This document shows positions 27,550-37,550 of a stretch of 64,000 bases of DNA, in pieces (positions within the stretch are counted from its first letter, which is position 1; each line of letters opens with the position of its first letter). Origin of the DNA: Methylotenera versatilis 301 (GTDB lineage: Bacteria > Pseudomonadota > Gammaproteobacteria > Burkholderiales > Methylophilaceae); contig NC_014207.1 in assembly GCF_000093025.1 (NCBI RefSeq), positions 2,108,001 to 2,172,000 of the forward strand, read 5' to 3'. A program made the translations under genes and the position numbers. The notes beneath the pieces were generated by a model. The model was not told where the DNA came from. It worked only from the letters and a program-made list of their open reading frames with translations, and searched no databases.

Positions 27550-28932
27550 ATGTATGAAAAAATGAATCAGCAAAAACGCATACTCGCTGTTGACGATGAA
27601 CCTCACATGCGGCGCCTGTTAGAAATTAGCCTACGCCAAGCAGGTTACCAACCTGTAGTCGCAGAAAATGGCAAAGAAGCACTCACGATATTACGAAATG
27701 ATAATATCGACTTAGTCGTAAGCGACTTGCACATGCCTGTGATGGATGGCTTAAAACTGCTAGAAGCCTTACGCGCAGAAAATATCGATACTCCAGTGAT
27801 TATTGTGACTGCCCAAGGTGAAATTTCCTCAGCAGTACAAGCCATGAAATTAGGCGCTTCTGATTATATTTTACGGCCATTTGATTTAGAAACTCTTGAA
27901 ATTGCCATTAGTCGAGCACTTTCCGTGACTCGATTAAAAGTCGAAAATCAGTTTCTGCGTGATGAAGCTGGGCAAATTGGCAAAAGCTTAATCGGTGAAA
28001 GTCCAGCCATTCGTAAAGTACATCAGGCCATTTCCCAAGTAGCCGCTGAAAAGGCTACCGTACTGATTGCAGGTGAAACAGGTACGGGTAAAGAGCTTGT
28101 AGCACGTGCAATTCATCAACAATCCCCAAGAAAAAATGCGCTCTTTATTGCCGTAAATTGTGCTGCAATTCCATCTGAAATGTTGGAGTCTGAACTATTT
28201 GGCCATGAGCGCGGCGCATTTACTGGTGCAGTTAAAGAGCGTATCGGTAAGTTTGAGCTGGCTGATGGCGGCACTTTGTTTCTGGATGAAGTGACTGAAA
28301 TGCCAATTGCTTTACAAGCCAAGCTGCTTCGCGCTCTGCAAGAAGGCACCATTGAGCGATTGGGAAGTAATCGACAATTGAATGTAGACATTCGGGTGGT
28401 GGCTGCAACCAATCGAGACCCCATGCAAGCGATCAAAGAAGGTAAATTACGTGAGGATTTATATTACCGCCTGAATGTATTCCGTATTGACTTACCACCT
28501 TTACGCGACAGGTTAAGCGACATCAAAATACTGGCGGCGCATTTTCTAAAAAAACGCAATGTGAGTATTGATGAGAATGCAGCCAGCCTGCTAGAGAACT
28601 ATGCCTGGCCTGGCAATATTCGTGAGCTAGAAAATGTGTTGGAACGTGCAGCCATCGTTTGTAGTGGTCCATTAATTAGGGCAGAAAACTTACCTGTCGA
28701 TATGATTAAGAAAATAAACCCCATAGCTCCATTATTAACAAACACAAATGACTTATCCAACCCAAGGCTATCACTCTCATTACCCGATGCAGTGCAATCT
28801 ATAGAGATACAAATAATTTCAGAGGCACTGACACAAGCTAATGGTAACAAAAGTCGTGCAGCAAAATTGTTAGAAATTAGCGAACGTTCACTTTGGTATA
28901 AATTAAGCCGCTATCACTTAACAGATCAATAA
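27550..28932 (+). CDS. Sigma-54-dependent response regulator (NtrC family)
   Basis: 460 residues: receiver domain with phospho-acceptor Asp59 (VSDLHMPVMDG), AAA+ domain with Walker A GETGTGKE near 175 and the sigma-54-contacting GAFTGA loop near 222, then a Fis-type helix-turn-helix at the C-terminus (GNKSRAAKLLEISERSLWYKL). It is intact and should activate sigma-54 promoters. The only sigma-54 promoter I noticed nearby is at 23984-23999, making that operon the natural target (inference). ATG 27562 (MNQQKR) is an alternative start. Confidence 0.94.
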   Translation: MYEKMNQQKRILAVDDEPHMRRLLEISLRQAGYQPVVAENGKEALTILRNDNIDLVVSDLHMPVMDGLKLLEALRAENIDTPVIIVTAQGEISSAVQAMKLGASDYILRPFDLETLEIAISRALSVTRLKVENQFLRDEAGQIGKSLIGESPAIRKVHQAISQVAAEKATVLIAGETGTGKELVARAIHQQSPRKNALFIAVNCAAIPSEMLESELFGHERGAFTGAVKERIGKFELADGGTLFLDEVTEMPIALQAKLLRALQEGTIERLGSNRQLNVDIRVVAATNRDPMQAIKEGKLREDLYYRLNVFRIDLPPLRDRLSDIKILAAHFLKKRNVSIDENAASLLENYAWPGNIRELENVLERAAIVCSGPLIRAENLPVDMIKKINPIAPLLTNTNDLSNPRLSLSLPDAVQSIEIQIISEALTQANGNKSRAAKLLEISERSLWYKLSRYHLTDQ

Positions 28933-29338
28933 TGTTGCACTCAATTAGCGTTTATTAATCTGCAGAATATGAATTAACAAACGGTTGTTTATATATTGCG
29001 TACAAATCATAGCAATTCTTAAGCAACATCAAGACAAACCGTCAATTTTTGGTAGTTTTAAAAAAATTAAATTTATTTAAAAAATCACTGAACCTTAACG
29101 GTGAAAATTGTATCTATTTGTAACATTATTAATTGAGCTAAAATACAAAAATCTTCTACGTTATCAAGCAACTAATCCTAGCTAAGAACATCCAACAGCG
29201 CTAGAATATCGACCTTTTAGAAACTAAACTCAATTTCCATCTAATTGACATAAATCAATTGGATTTACTGGAATGTGCGACAGAATGTCACGTGTGAAAC
29301 TCACAAAGAATTATCAATAAGTGCTATAGGGGAAACAA
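28933..29338. other. Intergenic region between the response regulator and ccoN
   Basis: About 400 AT-rich bases without a credible gene. It contains the FNR-type box at 29245-29258 and the leader of the cbb3 oxidase operon. AGGGGAAAC lies just before ccoN as its ribosome site. I saw no hairpin terminator for the regulator gene. Confidence 0.7.
29245..29258. promoter_or_regulatory. FNR/ANR-type box upstream of ccoN
   Basis: TTGACATAAATCAA matches TTGAT-N4-ATCAA with one change. It lies about 80 bases before the ccoN start, the usual place for oxygen-regulated cbb3 oxidase operons. Confidence 0.8.
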
Positions 29339-30775
29339 ATGCAAGACCTTAAAACTCAAGCAATTACGTATGAAGATGGCGTCATACGGCAATTTTCAAT
29401 CATGGCCGTAGTTTGGGGTGTGGTCGGCATGTTGGTGGGCGTGATTATCGCCTCACAGCTTGTCTGGCCAGAACTTAATCTAGGCTTACCTTGGACTAGT
29501 TTTGGGCGTTTACGTCCACTACATACCAACGCGGTCATTTTCGCATTTGGCGGATGTACATTGTTTGCCACTTCTTACTATGTAGTACAACGTACCTGCC
29601 AAACTAAGCTGTTTATGCCTAAGTTAGCTTCTTTTACATTCTGGGGCTGGCAATTAGTAATTGTAGCCGCGGCGATTTCCCTGCCTTTGGGTTACACGCA
29701 AGGTAAAGAATACGCTGAACTAGAATGGCCTATCGACATTTTGATTGCTATCGTTTGGGTGTCTTACGCGATTGTGTTCTTTGGTACGATTGGTACACGT
29801 AAAGTAAAACATATTTATGTGGCTAACTGGTTCTTCGGTGCATTTATTCTGACAGTTGCTTTGCTACACATTGTAAACAGTGCGGCAATTCCAGCTGGTT
29901 TTATGAAATCTTACTCAGCATACGCTGGTGTGCAAGATGCGATGGTGCAATGGTGGTACGGTCACAATGCGGTTGGTTTCTTCCTTACAGCGGGTTTCTT
30001 AGGCATCATGTATTACTTCGTGCCTAAACAAGCTGAACGTCCTGTGTACTCATATAGCTTGTCTATCGTGCATTTCTGGGCATTGATTTTCACTTACATG
30101 TGGGCGGGTCCTCACCACTTGCATTACACAGCATTACCTGACTGGACTCAATCTCTAGGCATGGCATTCTCTTTGATTCTGTTAGCGCCAAGCTGGGGCG
30201 GTATGATTAACGGTATGATGACAATGTCTGGCGCATGGCACAAATTGCGTACAGACCCTATCTTACGCTTCCTGATCGTTTCATTATCTTTCTACGGTAT
30301 GAGTACCTTCGAAGGTCCAATGATGGCGATTAAAACAGTTAACTCACTTTCACACTACACAGACTGGACAGTTGGTCATGTTCACTCAGGCGCATTAGGC
30401 TGGGTTGGTCTAGTTTCAATGGGTGCTTTGTACTACATGGTTCCACGTTTATTCGGTCAAAAACAAATGTACAGCATCAAAGCAATTGAGCTGCATTTCT
30501 GGTTGGCTACTATCGGCATTGTGCTTTACATCTCATCACTATGGATCTCTGGTGTGATGGAAGGCTTAATGTGGCGTGCGATTAACACTGATGGCACATT
30601 GACCTACACATTCGTGGAAAGCGTAAAAGCTAAACATCCGTACTACATGATTCGTGCGCTGGGTGGTTTGCTCTATCTTAGCGGTATGACGATTATGTTG
30701 TGGAATGTCATTAAGACGGCAACAAGTGGTAAAGCTGCTGTTGTCAACATTCCAGCTGTTACTGCTCACGCTTAA
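29339..30775 (+). CDS. ccoN: Cytochrome c oxidase cbb3-type, subunit I
   Basis: The catalytic subunit of the high-affinity cbb3 oxidase, 478 residues with 12 membrane helices. It carries the low-spin heme and the heme-copper centre. Visible ligands and motifs include [31 protein letters not shown] and the paired histidines in [16 protein letters not shown], then [12 protein letters not shown]. It reduces O2 at low concentration and pumps protons. It is first in ccoNOQP, with an FNR-type box upstream. Confidence 0.98.
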   Translation: MQDLKTQAITYEDGVIRQFSIMAVVWGVVGMLVGVIIASQLVWPELNLGLPWTSFGRLRPLHTNAVIFAFGGCTLFATSYYVVQRTCQTKLFMPKLASFTFWGWQLVIVAAAISLPLGYTQGKEYAELEWPIDILIAIVWVSYAIVFFGTIGTRKVKHIYVANWFFGAFILTVALLHIVNSAAIPAGFMKSYSAYAGVQDAMVQWWYGHNAVGFFLTAGFLGIMYYFVPKQAERPVYSYSLSIVHFWALIFTYMWAGPHHLHYTALPDWTQSLGMAFSLILLAPSWGGMINGMMTMSGAWHKLRTDPILRFLIVSLSFYGMSTFEGPMMAIKTVNSLSHYTDWTVGHVHSGALGWVGLVSMGALYYMVPRLFGQKQMYSIKAIELHFWLATIGIVLYISSLWISGVMEGLMWRAINTDGTLTYTFVESVKAKHPYYMIRALGGLLYLSGMTIMLWNVIKTATSGKAAVVNIPAVTAHA

Positions 30776-30784
30776 GGAAAAACC

Positions 30785-31411
30785 ATGTCAAATAATGAAA
30801 CGAAAAGTGGTTTTAGCCACGAAAAAATTGAGACCAATAACTTCCTGATGATTGTGCTGATTTTGCTCACAGTTGCGTTTGGTGGTTTAGTGGAAATCGT
30901 TCCACTGTTCTTTCAAAAATCAACAACAGAGCCTATCACTGGTCTACAGCCATACACGGCATTGCAATTGGCTGGTCGCGACATCTACACGCGTGAAGGT
31001 TGCTACAACTGCCATTCACAAATGATTCGTCCATTCCGTGCTGAAACATTGCGTTATGGTCACTACTCAGTAGCTGGTGAATCAGTGTATGACCACCCTT
31101 TCCAATGGGGAAGTAAACGTACTGGTCCAGATTTAGCACGTGTTGGTGGTAAATATAGTGATGATTGGCAACGTATTCACTTAAACAACCCACGTGATCT
31201 TGTGCCTGAATCTATCATGCCTGCGTACCCATGGTTAGAAAAAACCCTTGTTGATGCCGATGCAATGCCAGCGCATATGCGTGCGCTTCGCACTGTAGGC
31301 GTACCTTACACTGACGCTCAAATTGCGAGTGCTGTAGAAGACGTCAAAGGTAAAACTGAACAAGATGCTTTGGTTGCGTTCCTGCAAGTTTTAGGTATTC
31401 ACTTGAAATAA
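30785..31411 (+). CDS. ccoO: Cytochrome c oxidase cbb3-type, subunit II
   Basis: A membrane-anchored monoheme cytochrome c, 208 residues, with one N-terminal membrane helix (about 20-43) and heme motif CYNCH at residues 73-77. It passes electrons to CcoN. The SMMPxY-type ligand region ([10 protein letters not shown]) is present. It starts 9 bases after ccoN with AAGGAAAAACC upstream. Confidence 0.97.
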   Translation: MSNNETKSGFSHEKIETNNFLMIVLILLTVAFGGLVEIVPLFFQKSTTEPITGLQPYTALQLAGRDIYTREGCYNCHSQMIRPFRAETLRYGHYSVAGESVYDHPFQWGSKRTGPDLARVGGKYSDDWQRIHLNNPRDLVPESIMPAYPWLEKTLVDADAMPAHMRALRTVGVPYTDAQIASAVEDVKGKTEQDALVAFLQVLGIHLK

Positions 31412-31454
31412 GCTAAATATCTTGAAGTAACCTCAATATAAGGAAGAACCCAAA

Positions 31455-31592
31455 ATGGATATAACCACACTGCGCATTGCTGCGACAATCATTAGTTTTA
31501 TTGTGTTTGTTGGCATTCTCATCTGGGTTTGGCGAAATCGAAATACTTCAGACTTTAAAGAGGCAGCTAACCTGCCTTTTAAAGAAGATTAA
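31455..31592 (+). CDS. ccoQ: Cytochrome c oxidase cbb3-type, small subunit CcoQ
   Basis: A 45-residue single-helix protein beginning MDITTLRIAATIISF. One membrane segment (about 7-25) is followed by a charged tail NRNTSDFKEAANLPFKED typical of CcoQ/FixQ. CcoQ stabilises the assembled oxidase. AAGGAAGAACC precedes the ATG. It lies between ccoO and ccoP, as expected. Confidence 0.93.
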   Translation: MDITTLRIAATIISFIVFVGILIWVWRNRNTSDFKEAANLPFKED

Positions 31593-31634
31593 AGTTAAAA
31601 AAACTTCATACACTGAAGAATAAAGGAAAATAAA

Positions 31635-32540
31635 ATGAGTGATTTTACTAGCGGCTTTTGGCCGGTTTTCATTACAGTGATTGCGCTAGGCGGCATACTT
31701 TTCTGCGTAATCATGCTGTTGATTGCAAGCAGAATTAAAGTAGTGACTTCTGGCGTTGACAACACCAGTGATCATGTTTGGGATGGCGATCTTCGTGAAA
31801 TGAACAACCCACTACCACGCTGGTGGGTTGGGATGTTTATTCTCACCGTAATCTTTGCCTTGTTTTATCTTGCGGCTTATCCTGGTTTAGGCAGCTTCGC
31901 AGGTAAATTAGGCTGGACTGCAACGAAACAATACGAGCAAGAAGTTGCAGCAGCAAACAAAGCGCTAGAGCCAATGTACGCCAAATTTGCCGTGATGAAA
32001 ACCGAAGACCTTGCAAAGAACCCTGAAGCTAGAGCCATTGGCGAGCGTATATTTATGAACAACTGCGCTCAGTGTCATGGTTCAGATGCTAAAGGGAGCC
32101 GCGGCTTCCCTAACCTGACTGACAAGGACTGGTTACACGGTGGTAGTCCAGCTAAGATTGAAGAAACCATCACTGGTGGCCGTATCGGTATGATGCCTCC
32201 AATGGCAGCAGCTGTAGGTACGCCAGAGGACGTTAAAAACGTTGCTAACTATGTACTCAGCCTATCTGGCAGCATTTACGACTCTGGTCGCGCAGGATTA
32301 GGTAAAGAGAAGTTTGCCGCTTGTGCAGCTTGTCATGGCCCTGAAGGTAAAGGTAACACAGACATTGGGTCAGCTAACCTAACAGACAACATTTGGTTAC
32401 ATGGTGCAGGTGAAGCCGCCATTATCAAACGTATCAACGAAGGTAAAGTCAACCAAATGCCAGCGTGGAAAGATAAATTCACACCAGCGCAGATTCATGT
32501 TTTAGCGGCGTATGTTTGGGGTTTCTCAAACAATAAATAA
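31635..32540 (+). CDS. ccoP: Cytochrome c oxidase cbb3-type, diheme subunit III
   Basis: A 301-residue membrane-anchored diheme cytochrome c that accepts electrons from soluble donors. It has two N-terminal hydrophobic segments (about 8-30 and 60-80), the family motif DNTSDHVWDGDLREMNNPLPRWW split between them, and two heme sites CAQCH (about 143) and CAACH (about 231). The axial methionines lie in MMPPM and QMPAW. AAGGAAAAT precedes the ATG. Confidence 0.97.
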   Translation: MSDFTSGFWPVFITVIALGGILFCVIMLLIASRIKVVTSGVDNTSDHVWDGDLREMNNPLPRWWVGMFILTVIFALFYLAAYPGLGSFAGKLGWTATKQYEQEVAAANKALEPMYAKFAVMKTEDLAKNPEARAIGERIFMNNCAQCHGSDAKGSRGFPNLTDKDWLHGGSPAKIEETITGGRIGMMPPMAAAVGTPEDVKNVANYVLSLSGSIYDSGRAGLGKEKFAACAACHGPEGKGNTDIGSANLTDNIWLHGAGEAAIIKRINEGKVNQMPAWKDKFTPAQIHVLAAYVWGFSNNK

Positions 32541-32659
32541 GCTTAATATTGTTAAGCCGAGTAACAAACGGTATTAAAGTAAGCACTTTAATACCGGGTA
32601 GTTTAAATACAGCATAGTAAAAACAAAGCAATTTAAGCGCGTTTCGGAAAGTTGGATGC

Positions 32660-34177
32660 ATGAAAAAAGCACCAAGCAATACAAAAGCAGAAGTAACGAT
32701 TCCTCTAAATGAGGTCGTGATTTCTCTGTACGAATCGGAAGATAAAATCTATCCTCGCAGCGTTTCAGGCTTTTTCACTCAATGGCGTTGGGTGATGATT
32801 TGGCTGACCCAGCTCTTCTTTTACGGTGTGCCTTGGTTAGAATGGGGTCACCGCCAAGCGCTGTTGTTTGATCTTGAAGCCAAGCGCTTTTATATTTTTA
32901 AATTAGTCTTGTATCCGCAAGATTTGATTTATCTCACTGCAATTCTAATTATTTCAGCATTGTCATTATTCCTATTCACTGCGATTGCTGGTCGCTTATG
33001 GTGTGGCTATGCCTGCCCTCAAACCGTCTATACGGAAATATTTCTTTGGATAGAGAAGAAAATTGAAGGTGACCGTGCGGCACGCATGAAACTTGATGCA
33101 GCGGGGATGTCTTCTAAAAAACTCAGCAGAAAAGCTGCTAAACATTTTGTTTGGATTGCATTTGCATTGTGGACTGGCTTTACTTTCGTAGGTTACTTCA
33201 CGCCAATTCGTGAGCTTGCACACGCTGTGGTCAACGTAAGTTTAGGTCCATGGGAAACGTTTTGGGTTTGCTTCTACGGTTTTGCTACTTACGGTAACGC
33301 TGGCTTCATGCGCGAGCAAGTCTGCAAATATATGTGTCCATACGCACGCTTTCAAAGCGCCATGTTTGATGACGATACGCTCATTGTCACTTATGATGAA
33401 GCACGTGGCGAACCTCGTGGTGGGCGCTCACGTAAGGCTGAAGTCAACACCAAGGCATTGGGTTCTTGTATAGATTGCAGCCTTTGTGTTCAGGTTTGCC
33501 CTACAGGCATTGATATTCGAGATGGCTTGCAGTATGAATGCATCGGTTGTGGTGCATGTGCAGACGTATGCGATACTGTCATGGACAAAATGGGCTATGA
33601 GCGTGGCTTAGTGAAATACTCTACGCAAAATGCGCTAACAAATAATTGGTCTCATCAACAAATGTTTAAGCGCATACTCCGTCCGCGCGTACTCATTTAC
33701 TCCGCAGTGCTTCTGCTACTCATTACTGGCTTATTAGCAAGCTTATGGTTCAGAACCCCATTCAGAGTTGATATCATGCGTGACAACGCTGTAATGGGGC
33801 GCTTAAGTGATGACGGTATGCTAGAAAATGTCTACCGCATGCAAATTATGAATGGTACAGAAGAAACACAGCATTATCGTATCAATGTAACGGGCTTAAA
33901 AGGTCTTGAAATAGACGCGAAAGATACTAAAGAAACTCAAGGCGATAAAAATAAAGTCATAAGTAAAGAGTCTGAATCTGCAGAAAACGCCAAACAAGCC
34001 AATGAAAATGATCATACATTTATGGTCAAACCTACAGAGTCACGTTGGGTTATTGTTGCCTTAAAAGTGCCTGATGGTGCCGCCGAGTCTGGCTCGCATA
34101 AAATTCAATTTGTAATTGAAGCCATTGAAAGCAAAGAAACTGTCACTGAAAAATCTGTTTTTCTAGTGCCTAGGTAA
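32660..34177 (+). CDS. ccoG: Cytochrome c oxidase accessory protein CcoG
   Basis: A 505-residue polyferredoxin-like inner-membrane protein needed for cbb3 maturation, acting as a copper(II) reductase in the copper delivery path. It has several N-terminal helices, a CGYACPQTVYTE motif, CKYMCPYARFQ, then two 4Fe-4S clusters in CIDCSLCVQVCPTG and CIGCGACADVCD. A C-terminal periplasmic Ig-like domain follows. It lies about 120 bases after ccoP, so it may be read through or have its own promoter. Confidence 0.96.
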   Translation: MKKAPSNTKAEVTIPLNEVVISLYESEDKIYPRSVSGFFTQWRWVMIWLTQLFFYGVPWLEWGHRQALLFDLEAKRFYIFKLVLYPQDLIYLTAILIISALSLFLFTAIAGRLWCGYACPQTVYTEIFLWIEKKIEGDRAARMKLDAAGMSSKKLSRKAAKHFVWIAFALWTGFTFVGYFTPIRELAHAVVNVSLGPWETFWVCFYGFATYGNAGFMREQVCKYMCPYARFQSAMFDDDTLIVTYDEARGEPRGGRSRKAEVNTKALGSCIDCSLCVQVCPTGIDIRDGLQYECIGCGACADVCDTVMDKMGYERGLVKYSTQNALTNNWSHQQMFKRILRPRVLIYSAVLLLLITGLLASLWFRTPFRVDIMRDNAVMGRLSDDGMLENVYRMQIMNGTEETQHYRINVTGLKGLEIDAKDTKETQGDKNKVISKESESAENAKQANENDHTFMVKPTESRWVIVALKVPDGAAESGSHKIQFVIEAIESKETVTEKSVFLVPR

Positions 34178-34213
34178 TCACTTAAGTTATTAAATTAAAT
34201 ATAAAGGATAGCT

Positions 34214-34471
34214 GTGGAAAAATTGGATTCAAAACCTTGGTGGAAATATGGCTATGTTTGGCTAGTGATTGGAGGGCCTTTAGTGGTCGTTATTGCCTCT
34301 TTCATTACTTTATATCTAGCCATTACACGACCTGATGCTGTGATTGATGATTACTATCGTAAAGGGATGGAAATTAACAAAACACTAAGCGCTGAACGCG
34401 ACAGTATGGCTCCTGCCATGCAGGCTCGCAACAACGCAGCTACTGGCATTAAGCCAATAGAAAATCAATAA
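34214..34471 (+). CDS. ccoH: FixH/CcoH-family cbb3 assembly protein
   Basis: An 85-residue protein with one N-terminal membrane helix (about 13-37) and the FixH signature RPDAVIDDYYRKGMEINKTL. It is short for FixH: the periplasmic domain seen in larger members is missing, so it represents the anchor plus the conserved motif. It starts with GTG 34214 after AAAGGA. CcoH helps cbb3 assembly next to the copper transporter CcoI, which is not in this window. Confidence 0.88.
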   Translation: MEKLDSKPWWKYGYVWLVIGGPLVVVIASFITLYLAITRPDAVIDDYYRKGMEINKTLSAERDSMAPAMQARNNAATGIKPIENQ

Positions 34472-34482
34472 CCACACCTATT

Positions 34483-35661
34483 ATGGCGACTAATGCAGAT
34501 GTTGTTGTCATAGGTGCTGGTCCAGCCGGCTTATGCTTTGCGAAGTCGCTTGCTGACTCAGGTTTACACATAATCATCATTGAGCGCCAATCTGAACATA
34601 GCTTATCTTCCCCTGCTTTTGATGGTCGTGAAATTGCGCTAACCCATCATTCAGCAGCACTCATGCGCGAGTTAGGTATATGGTCGCATATATCGCCTGA
34701 CGCAATTTCACCTTTAAAAGATGCACGTGTTTTTAATGGCTCATCACTATTCTCAATGGATATTGGTCATAGCGACACACAGAAAACTGAGCTAGGCTAT
34801 TTAATTTCAAACCATCTTATTCGCAAGGCAGCATACGACGCAGTAAATTCAGCCTCAGCTATCAGCCTTAGAACAGATGTAGAAGTCACTAACATCAAAA
34901 CTGATGTTAGTAGCAGCCGAATTACGTTAAATAACGGTGAGATAATTCAAGCTAAGTTATTAATAGGTGCTGACAGCCGATTCTCAGAAACGCGTCGGGC
35001 AATGGGCATCGCTGCGGACATGCACGACTTTGGTAAAACCATGATGGTCTGCGTGATGGAGCACCCTATTTCGCATGAGCACACGGCATGGGAATGGTTT
35101 GATTATGGGCAAACTTTGGCATTGCTACCTATGAATGGGTTGCGCTCATCTGTGGTGATTACATTAGCCCCAGACGAAATGAACCCTTTAATGAAAATGG
35201 ATGAAGAAGATTTTAACCGTGAAGTTTCAGCCAGATTCAACCATCGGCTTGGTGCAATGCGCCTAGTTTCAACCAAGCACGCTTATCCATTAGTCACGGT
35301 ATATCCCAAGCGCCTTATCGGGCAACGTTTCGCATTAATAGGTGATGCTGCGGTTGGTATGCACCCAGTCACTGCGCATGGCTTTAATTTTGGTTTAAAG
35401 GGCGTTGCAACTTTGTCGAGTGAAATCAAAGCAGCGATTGCAGCAGGCAAAGACTTTGCTTCCTATCCACTACTTCTGCGATACGAACAAAAACATAGAC
35501 GTGACACGCGCCCACTGTTTCTTGCTACTCATGCCATTGCTAAGATTTATAGCAGCAATAGCCCGCCAGCACGACTATTCAGAGCCGGCGCATTACGCTT
35601 AGGTAATAGGATTGCACCGTTCAAGCGTGCAGTGGCAGGTTTTCTAGCCGACGCGCGCTAG
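34483..35661 (+). CDS. UbiH/UbiM-family FAD monooxygenase
   Basis: A 392-residue flavoprotein hydroxylase: N-terminal FAD site GAGPAGLCFAKSL (residues 11-23), DGREIALTHHS, and the second FAD motif IGDAAVGMHPVTAHGFNFGLKG near 285. It belongs to the ubiquinone-ring hydroxylases (UbiH, UbiF, UbiM). Length and N-terminus suggest the UbiM type, which can hydroxylate C5 or several ring positions, but I cannot separate the paralogs by eye. It lies 11 bases after ccoH, so quinone synthesis may be co-expressed with the terminal oxidase. Confidence 0.88.
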   Translation: MATNADVVVIGAGPAGLCFAKSLADSGLHIIIIERQSEHSLSSPAFDGREIALTHHSAALMRELGIWSHISPDAISPLKDARVFNGSSLFSMDIGHSDTQKTELGYLISNHLIRKAAYDAVNSASAISLRTDVEVTNIKTDVSSSRITLNNGEIIQAKLLIGADSRFSETRRAMGIAADMHDFGKTMMVCVMEHPISHEHTAWEWFDYGQTLALLPMNGLRSSVVITLAPDEMNPLMKMDEEDFNREVSARFNHRLGAMRLVSTKHAYPLVTVYPKRLIGQRFALIGDAAVGMHPVTAHGFNFGLKGVATLSSEIKAAIAAGKDFASYPLLLRYEQKHRRDTRPLFLATHAIAKIYSSNSPPARLFRAGALRLGNRIAPFKRAVAGFLADAR

Positions 35662-35671
35662 TACGCTTTAG

Positions 35672-36547
35672 CTATGGGCTGACGTATACGGTAAGACCAA
35701 GTTGCCGTATGCGTTGCGCTACACCTTCCAACCACGCTTCTGGCAAGCGGCTTAATCGCTTAGCTTCAGCCTGATATGACGGACGTGCAAGCCCGTAAAG
35801 ATGCACACCCTGCACGACATCCTTAACTTGGCTAATTAGCGCTAAGTAAGCCAAAACATCAGCCTCAGTTGGAGGCTCACCATCTAACCCAAACATGCAA
35901 GTTTGTATAAAAGTTGGGCACGCTGCCGCGCACTTTTTAAGCCGCTGAATATGACTTTCTGGATTGAGGTTCACATCATTAACTCTTGCAATGCCTTCTT
36001 TAGTGCCCGCATCAAGCTTAAACCAAACCTCACCATTACACTTGGCTAGGTGGCTCACACTATCAAGTACAGCTTGCTTATCCATCAAACTACCATTGGT
36101 AATCAATCTCAATTTGATAGGATTTAATTGCTTGGTATTGCCAATTTCACCAAGCAAATTAAAATCTTTCAAGACTTTATCCACCAATGTCACTACCTCG
36201 GGAAACTCTTTGGCGCTAGTAGGTTCGCCATTGCCTGAAAAAGCAATGTCTTTCAAATGTCTATCGCCTTCAGCAACGTAGCGCTCCATAAAGTCGCCAT
36301 GCAGCGCATAGGTCAAAAAAGACCTGAGTTCTTTTTCCAATAGGTCTAACTCAATTGGCGGTGGCGTACCTCGCGCGAGATTGGGCACTTGGCAATAGAC
36401 GCAGCGCCAGTTACAAGCATTATTGACATTAAGGTTGATACCAATTGAAACGCCGCCAGCGCGACGGGAGACTACAGGATAGATGTATTTCATACCGCTA
36501 ACGTCACGGTTATGATCAGATACGGTAAGTGTGTGCTGTAAAGTCAT
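35672..36547 (-). CDS. Radical SAM protein of unknown substrate
   Basis: A 291-residue radical SAM enzyme with the cluster motif CNWRCVYC (Cys45, Cys49, Cys52), followed by SGNGEPTSAKEFPEV and KLDAGTKEGIARVN. These match the COG0731-like group of Fe-S oxidoreductases related to TYW1. No second Fe-S cluster or substrate domain is visible. It is convergent with the UbiH-like gene (10 bases between stops) and precedes fnr in reverse order. The substrate is unknown. Confidence 0.85.
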   Translation of the reverse strand: MTLQHTLTVSDHNRDVSGMKYIYPVVSRRAGGVSIGINLNVNNACNWRCVYCQVPNLARGTPPPIELDLLEKELRSFLTYALHGDFMERYVAEGDRHLKDIAFSGNGEPTSAKEFPEVVTLVDKVLKDFNLLGEIGNTKQLNPIKLRLITNGSLMDKQAVLDSVSHLAKCNGEVWFKLDAGTKEGIARVNDVNLNPESHIQRLKKCAAACPTFIQTCMFGLDGEPPTEADVLAYLALISQVKDVVQGVHLYGLARPSYQAEAKRLSRLPEAWLEGVAQRIRQLGLTVYVSP

Positions 36548-36603
36548 TCTAGGGTTTGGAATCTAGCGTTATCAATATTTACAACGCTAGAAATAGTAAG
36601 ATT

Positions 36604-37335
36604 TTAACTACATGTTTCTGGGTTGAATATCTTTTTGAGTGCATCAGAATTTAAAATACGCACATAACGTTGCTTCACTTCAATAATACCTTCATCACTG
36701 AACTTTGAAAAAGCGCGGCTGACTGTTTCTAACTTCATGCCAAGATAACTGCCAATCTCTTCGCGAGACATTCTAAGCGTCAATTCAGATTGCGAGAAGC
36801 CGCGTGCGTGAAGACGCTGCACTAAATTAAGTAAAAATGCTGCTAAACGCTCTTCTGCGCGCATATTGCCGAGCAACATCATCACACTATTTTCGCGCAC
36901 AATTTCACGGCTCATAATTTTATGCACATGGCGCTGCAACAAGGGAAACTCACGAGATAAATCCTCTACTTTGGCAAAGGGCATCACACAGACTTCGGCA
37001 TCTTCCAGAGCTACAGCGTTACAGCTATGGAGATCAGTCACAATGCCATCCAAACCGATAATTTCACCTGCCATTTGGAAGCCCGTCACTTGCTCGCGAC
37101 CATCCTCAGTTGAAACACAGGTTTTGAAAAAACCTGTTCTAATCGCGTACAGTGAAGTGAATACATCACCATTGCTGAAAAGCATATCACCTTGCTTAAC
37201 TCGACGACGTGTGGCGACCACTTCGTCCAATTTCTTCATATCGTCAGTATTAAACCCGGTAGGCATACAAAGCTCGCGTAAATTACAGTTTGAGCAGGCT
37301 ACTTTCACGGATTCTGGAGTAATGGCTAGATTCAT
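36604..37335 (-). CDS. fnr: Oxygen-responsive regulator FNR (Crp/Fnr family)
   Basis: About 243 residues with the [4Fe-4S] ligands Cys14, Cys17, Cys23 (ACSNCNLREL) and Cys105 (DLHSCNAV), a cyclic-nucleotide-like domain and a C-terminal helix-turn-helix (LRMSREEIGSYLGMKLETVSR) whose E..SR recognition pattern reads TTGAT. I use ATG 37335, since relatives begin MNL; the frame extends to 37383. Loss of the cluster by O2 switches it off. It probably controls the nearby boxes upstream of ccoN, hemN and ompW. Confidence 0.93.
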   Translation of the reverse strand: MNLAITPESVKVACSNCNLRELCMPTGFNTDDMKKLDEVVATRRRVKQGDMLFSNGDVFTSLYAIRTGFFKTCVSTEDGREQVTGFQMAGEIIGLDGIVTDLHSCNAVALEDAEVCVMPFAKVEDLSREFPLLQRHVHKIMSREIVRENSVMMLLGNMRAEERLAAFLLNLVQRLHARGFSQSELTLRMSREEIGSYLGMKLETVSRAFSKFSDEGIIEVKQRYVRILNSDALKKIFNPETCS

Positions 37336-37476
37336 ATTTTGATAAAACTCAATGTGGCAACGTAAGCATAGCGCTAATCCCATCTAGTTACTAGGGATAA
37401 TTAAAGATAATTATAATTCATCAATATGCCAATATTTCTATCACATATAAGTTAAGTCAATTTCACGCATCATCGT

Positions 37477-37490
37477 TTGATTTGCATCAA
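37477..37490. promoter_or_regulatory. Perfect FNR box between fnr and hemN
   Basis: TTGATTTGCATCAA is an exact TTGAT-N4-ATCAA match. It is about 67 bases before the hemN start and 142 bases before the fnr start, so it can serve hemN activation and possibly fnr autoregulation. Confidence 0.88.
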
Positions 37491-37550
37491 GGAGTTATTC
37501 TAACAAAGCTGGCATAGTCCCACTCTGAACTAAATTGTAGGAGTGGATTC

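Noticed and set aside
36866-37342. A 158-codon plus-strand open frame over fnr
   Set aside because: It is a shadow of the fnr frame with no start signal or recognisable domain.
37501-37520. CTGGCATAG before hemN considered as a sigma-54 promoter
   Set aside because: The -12 GC is missing at the required 10-base spacing.
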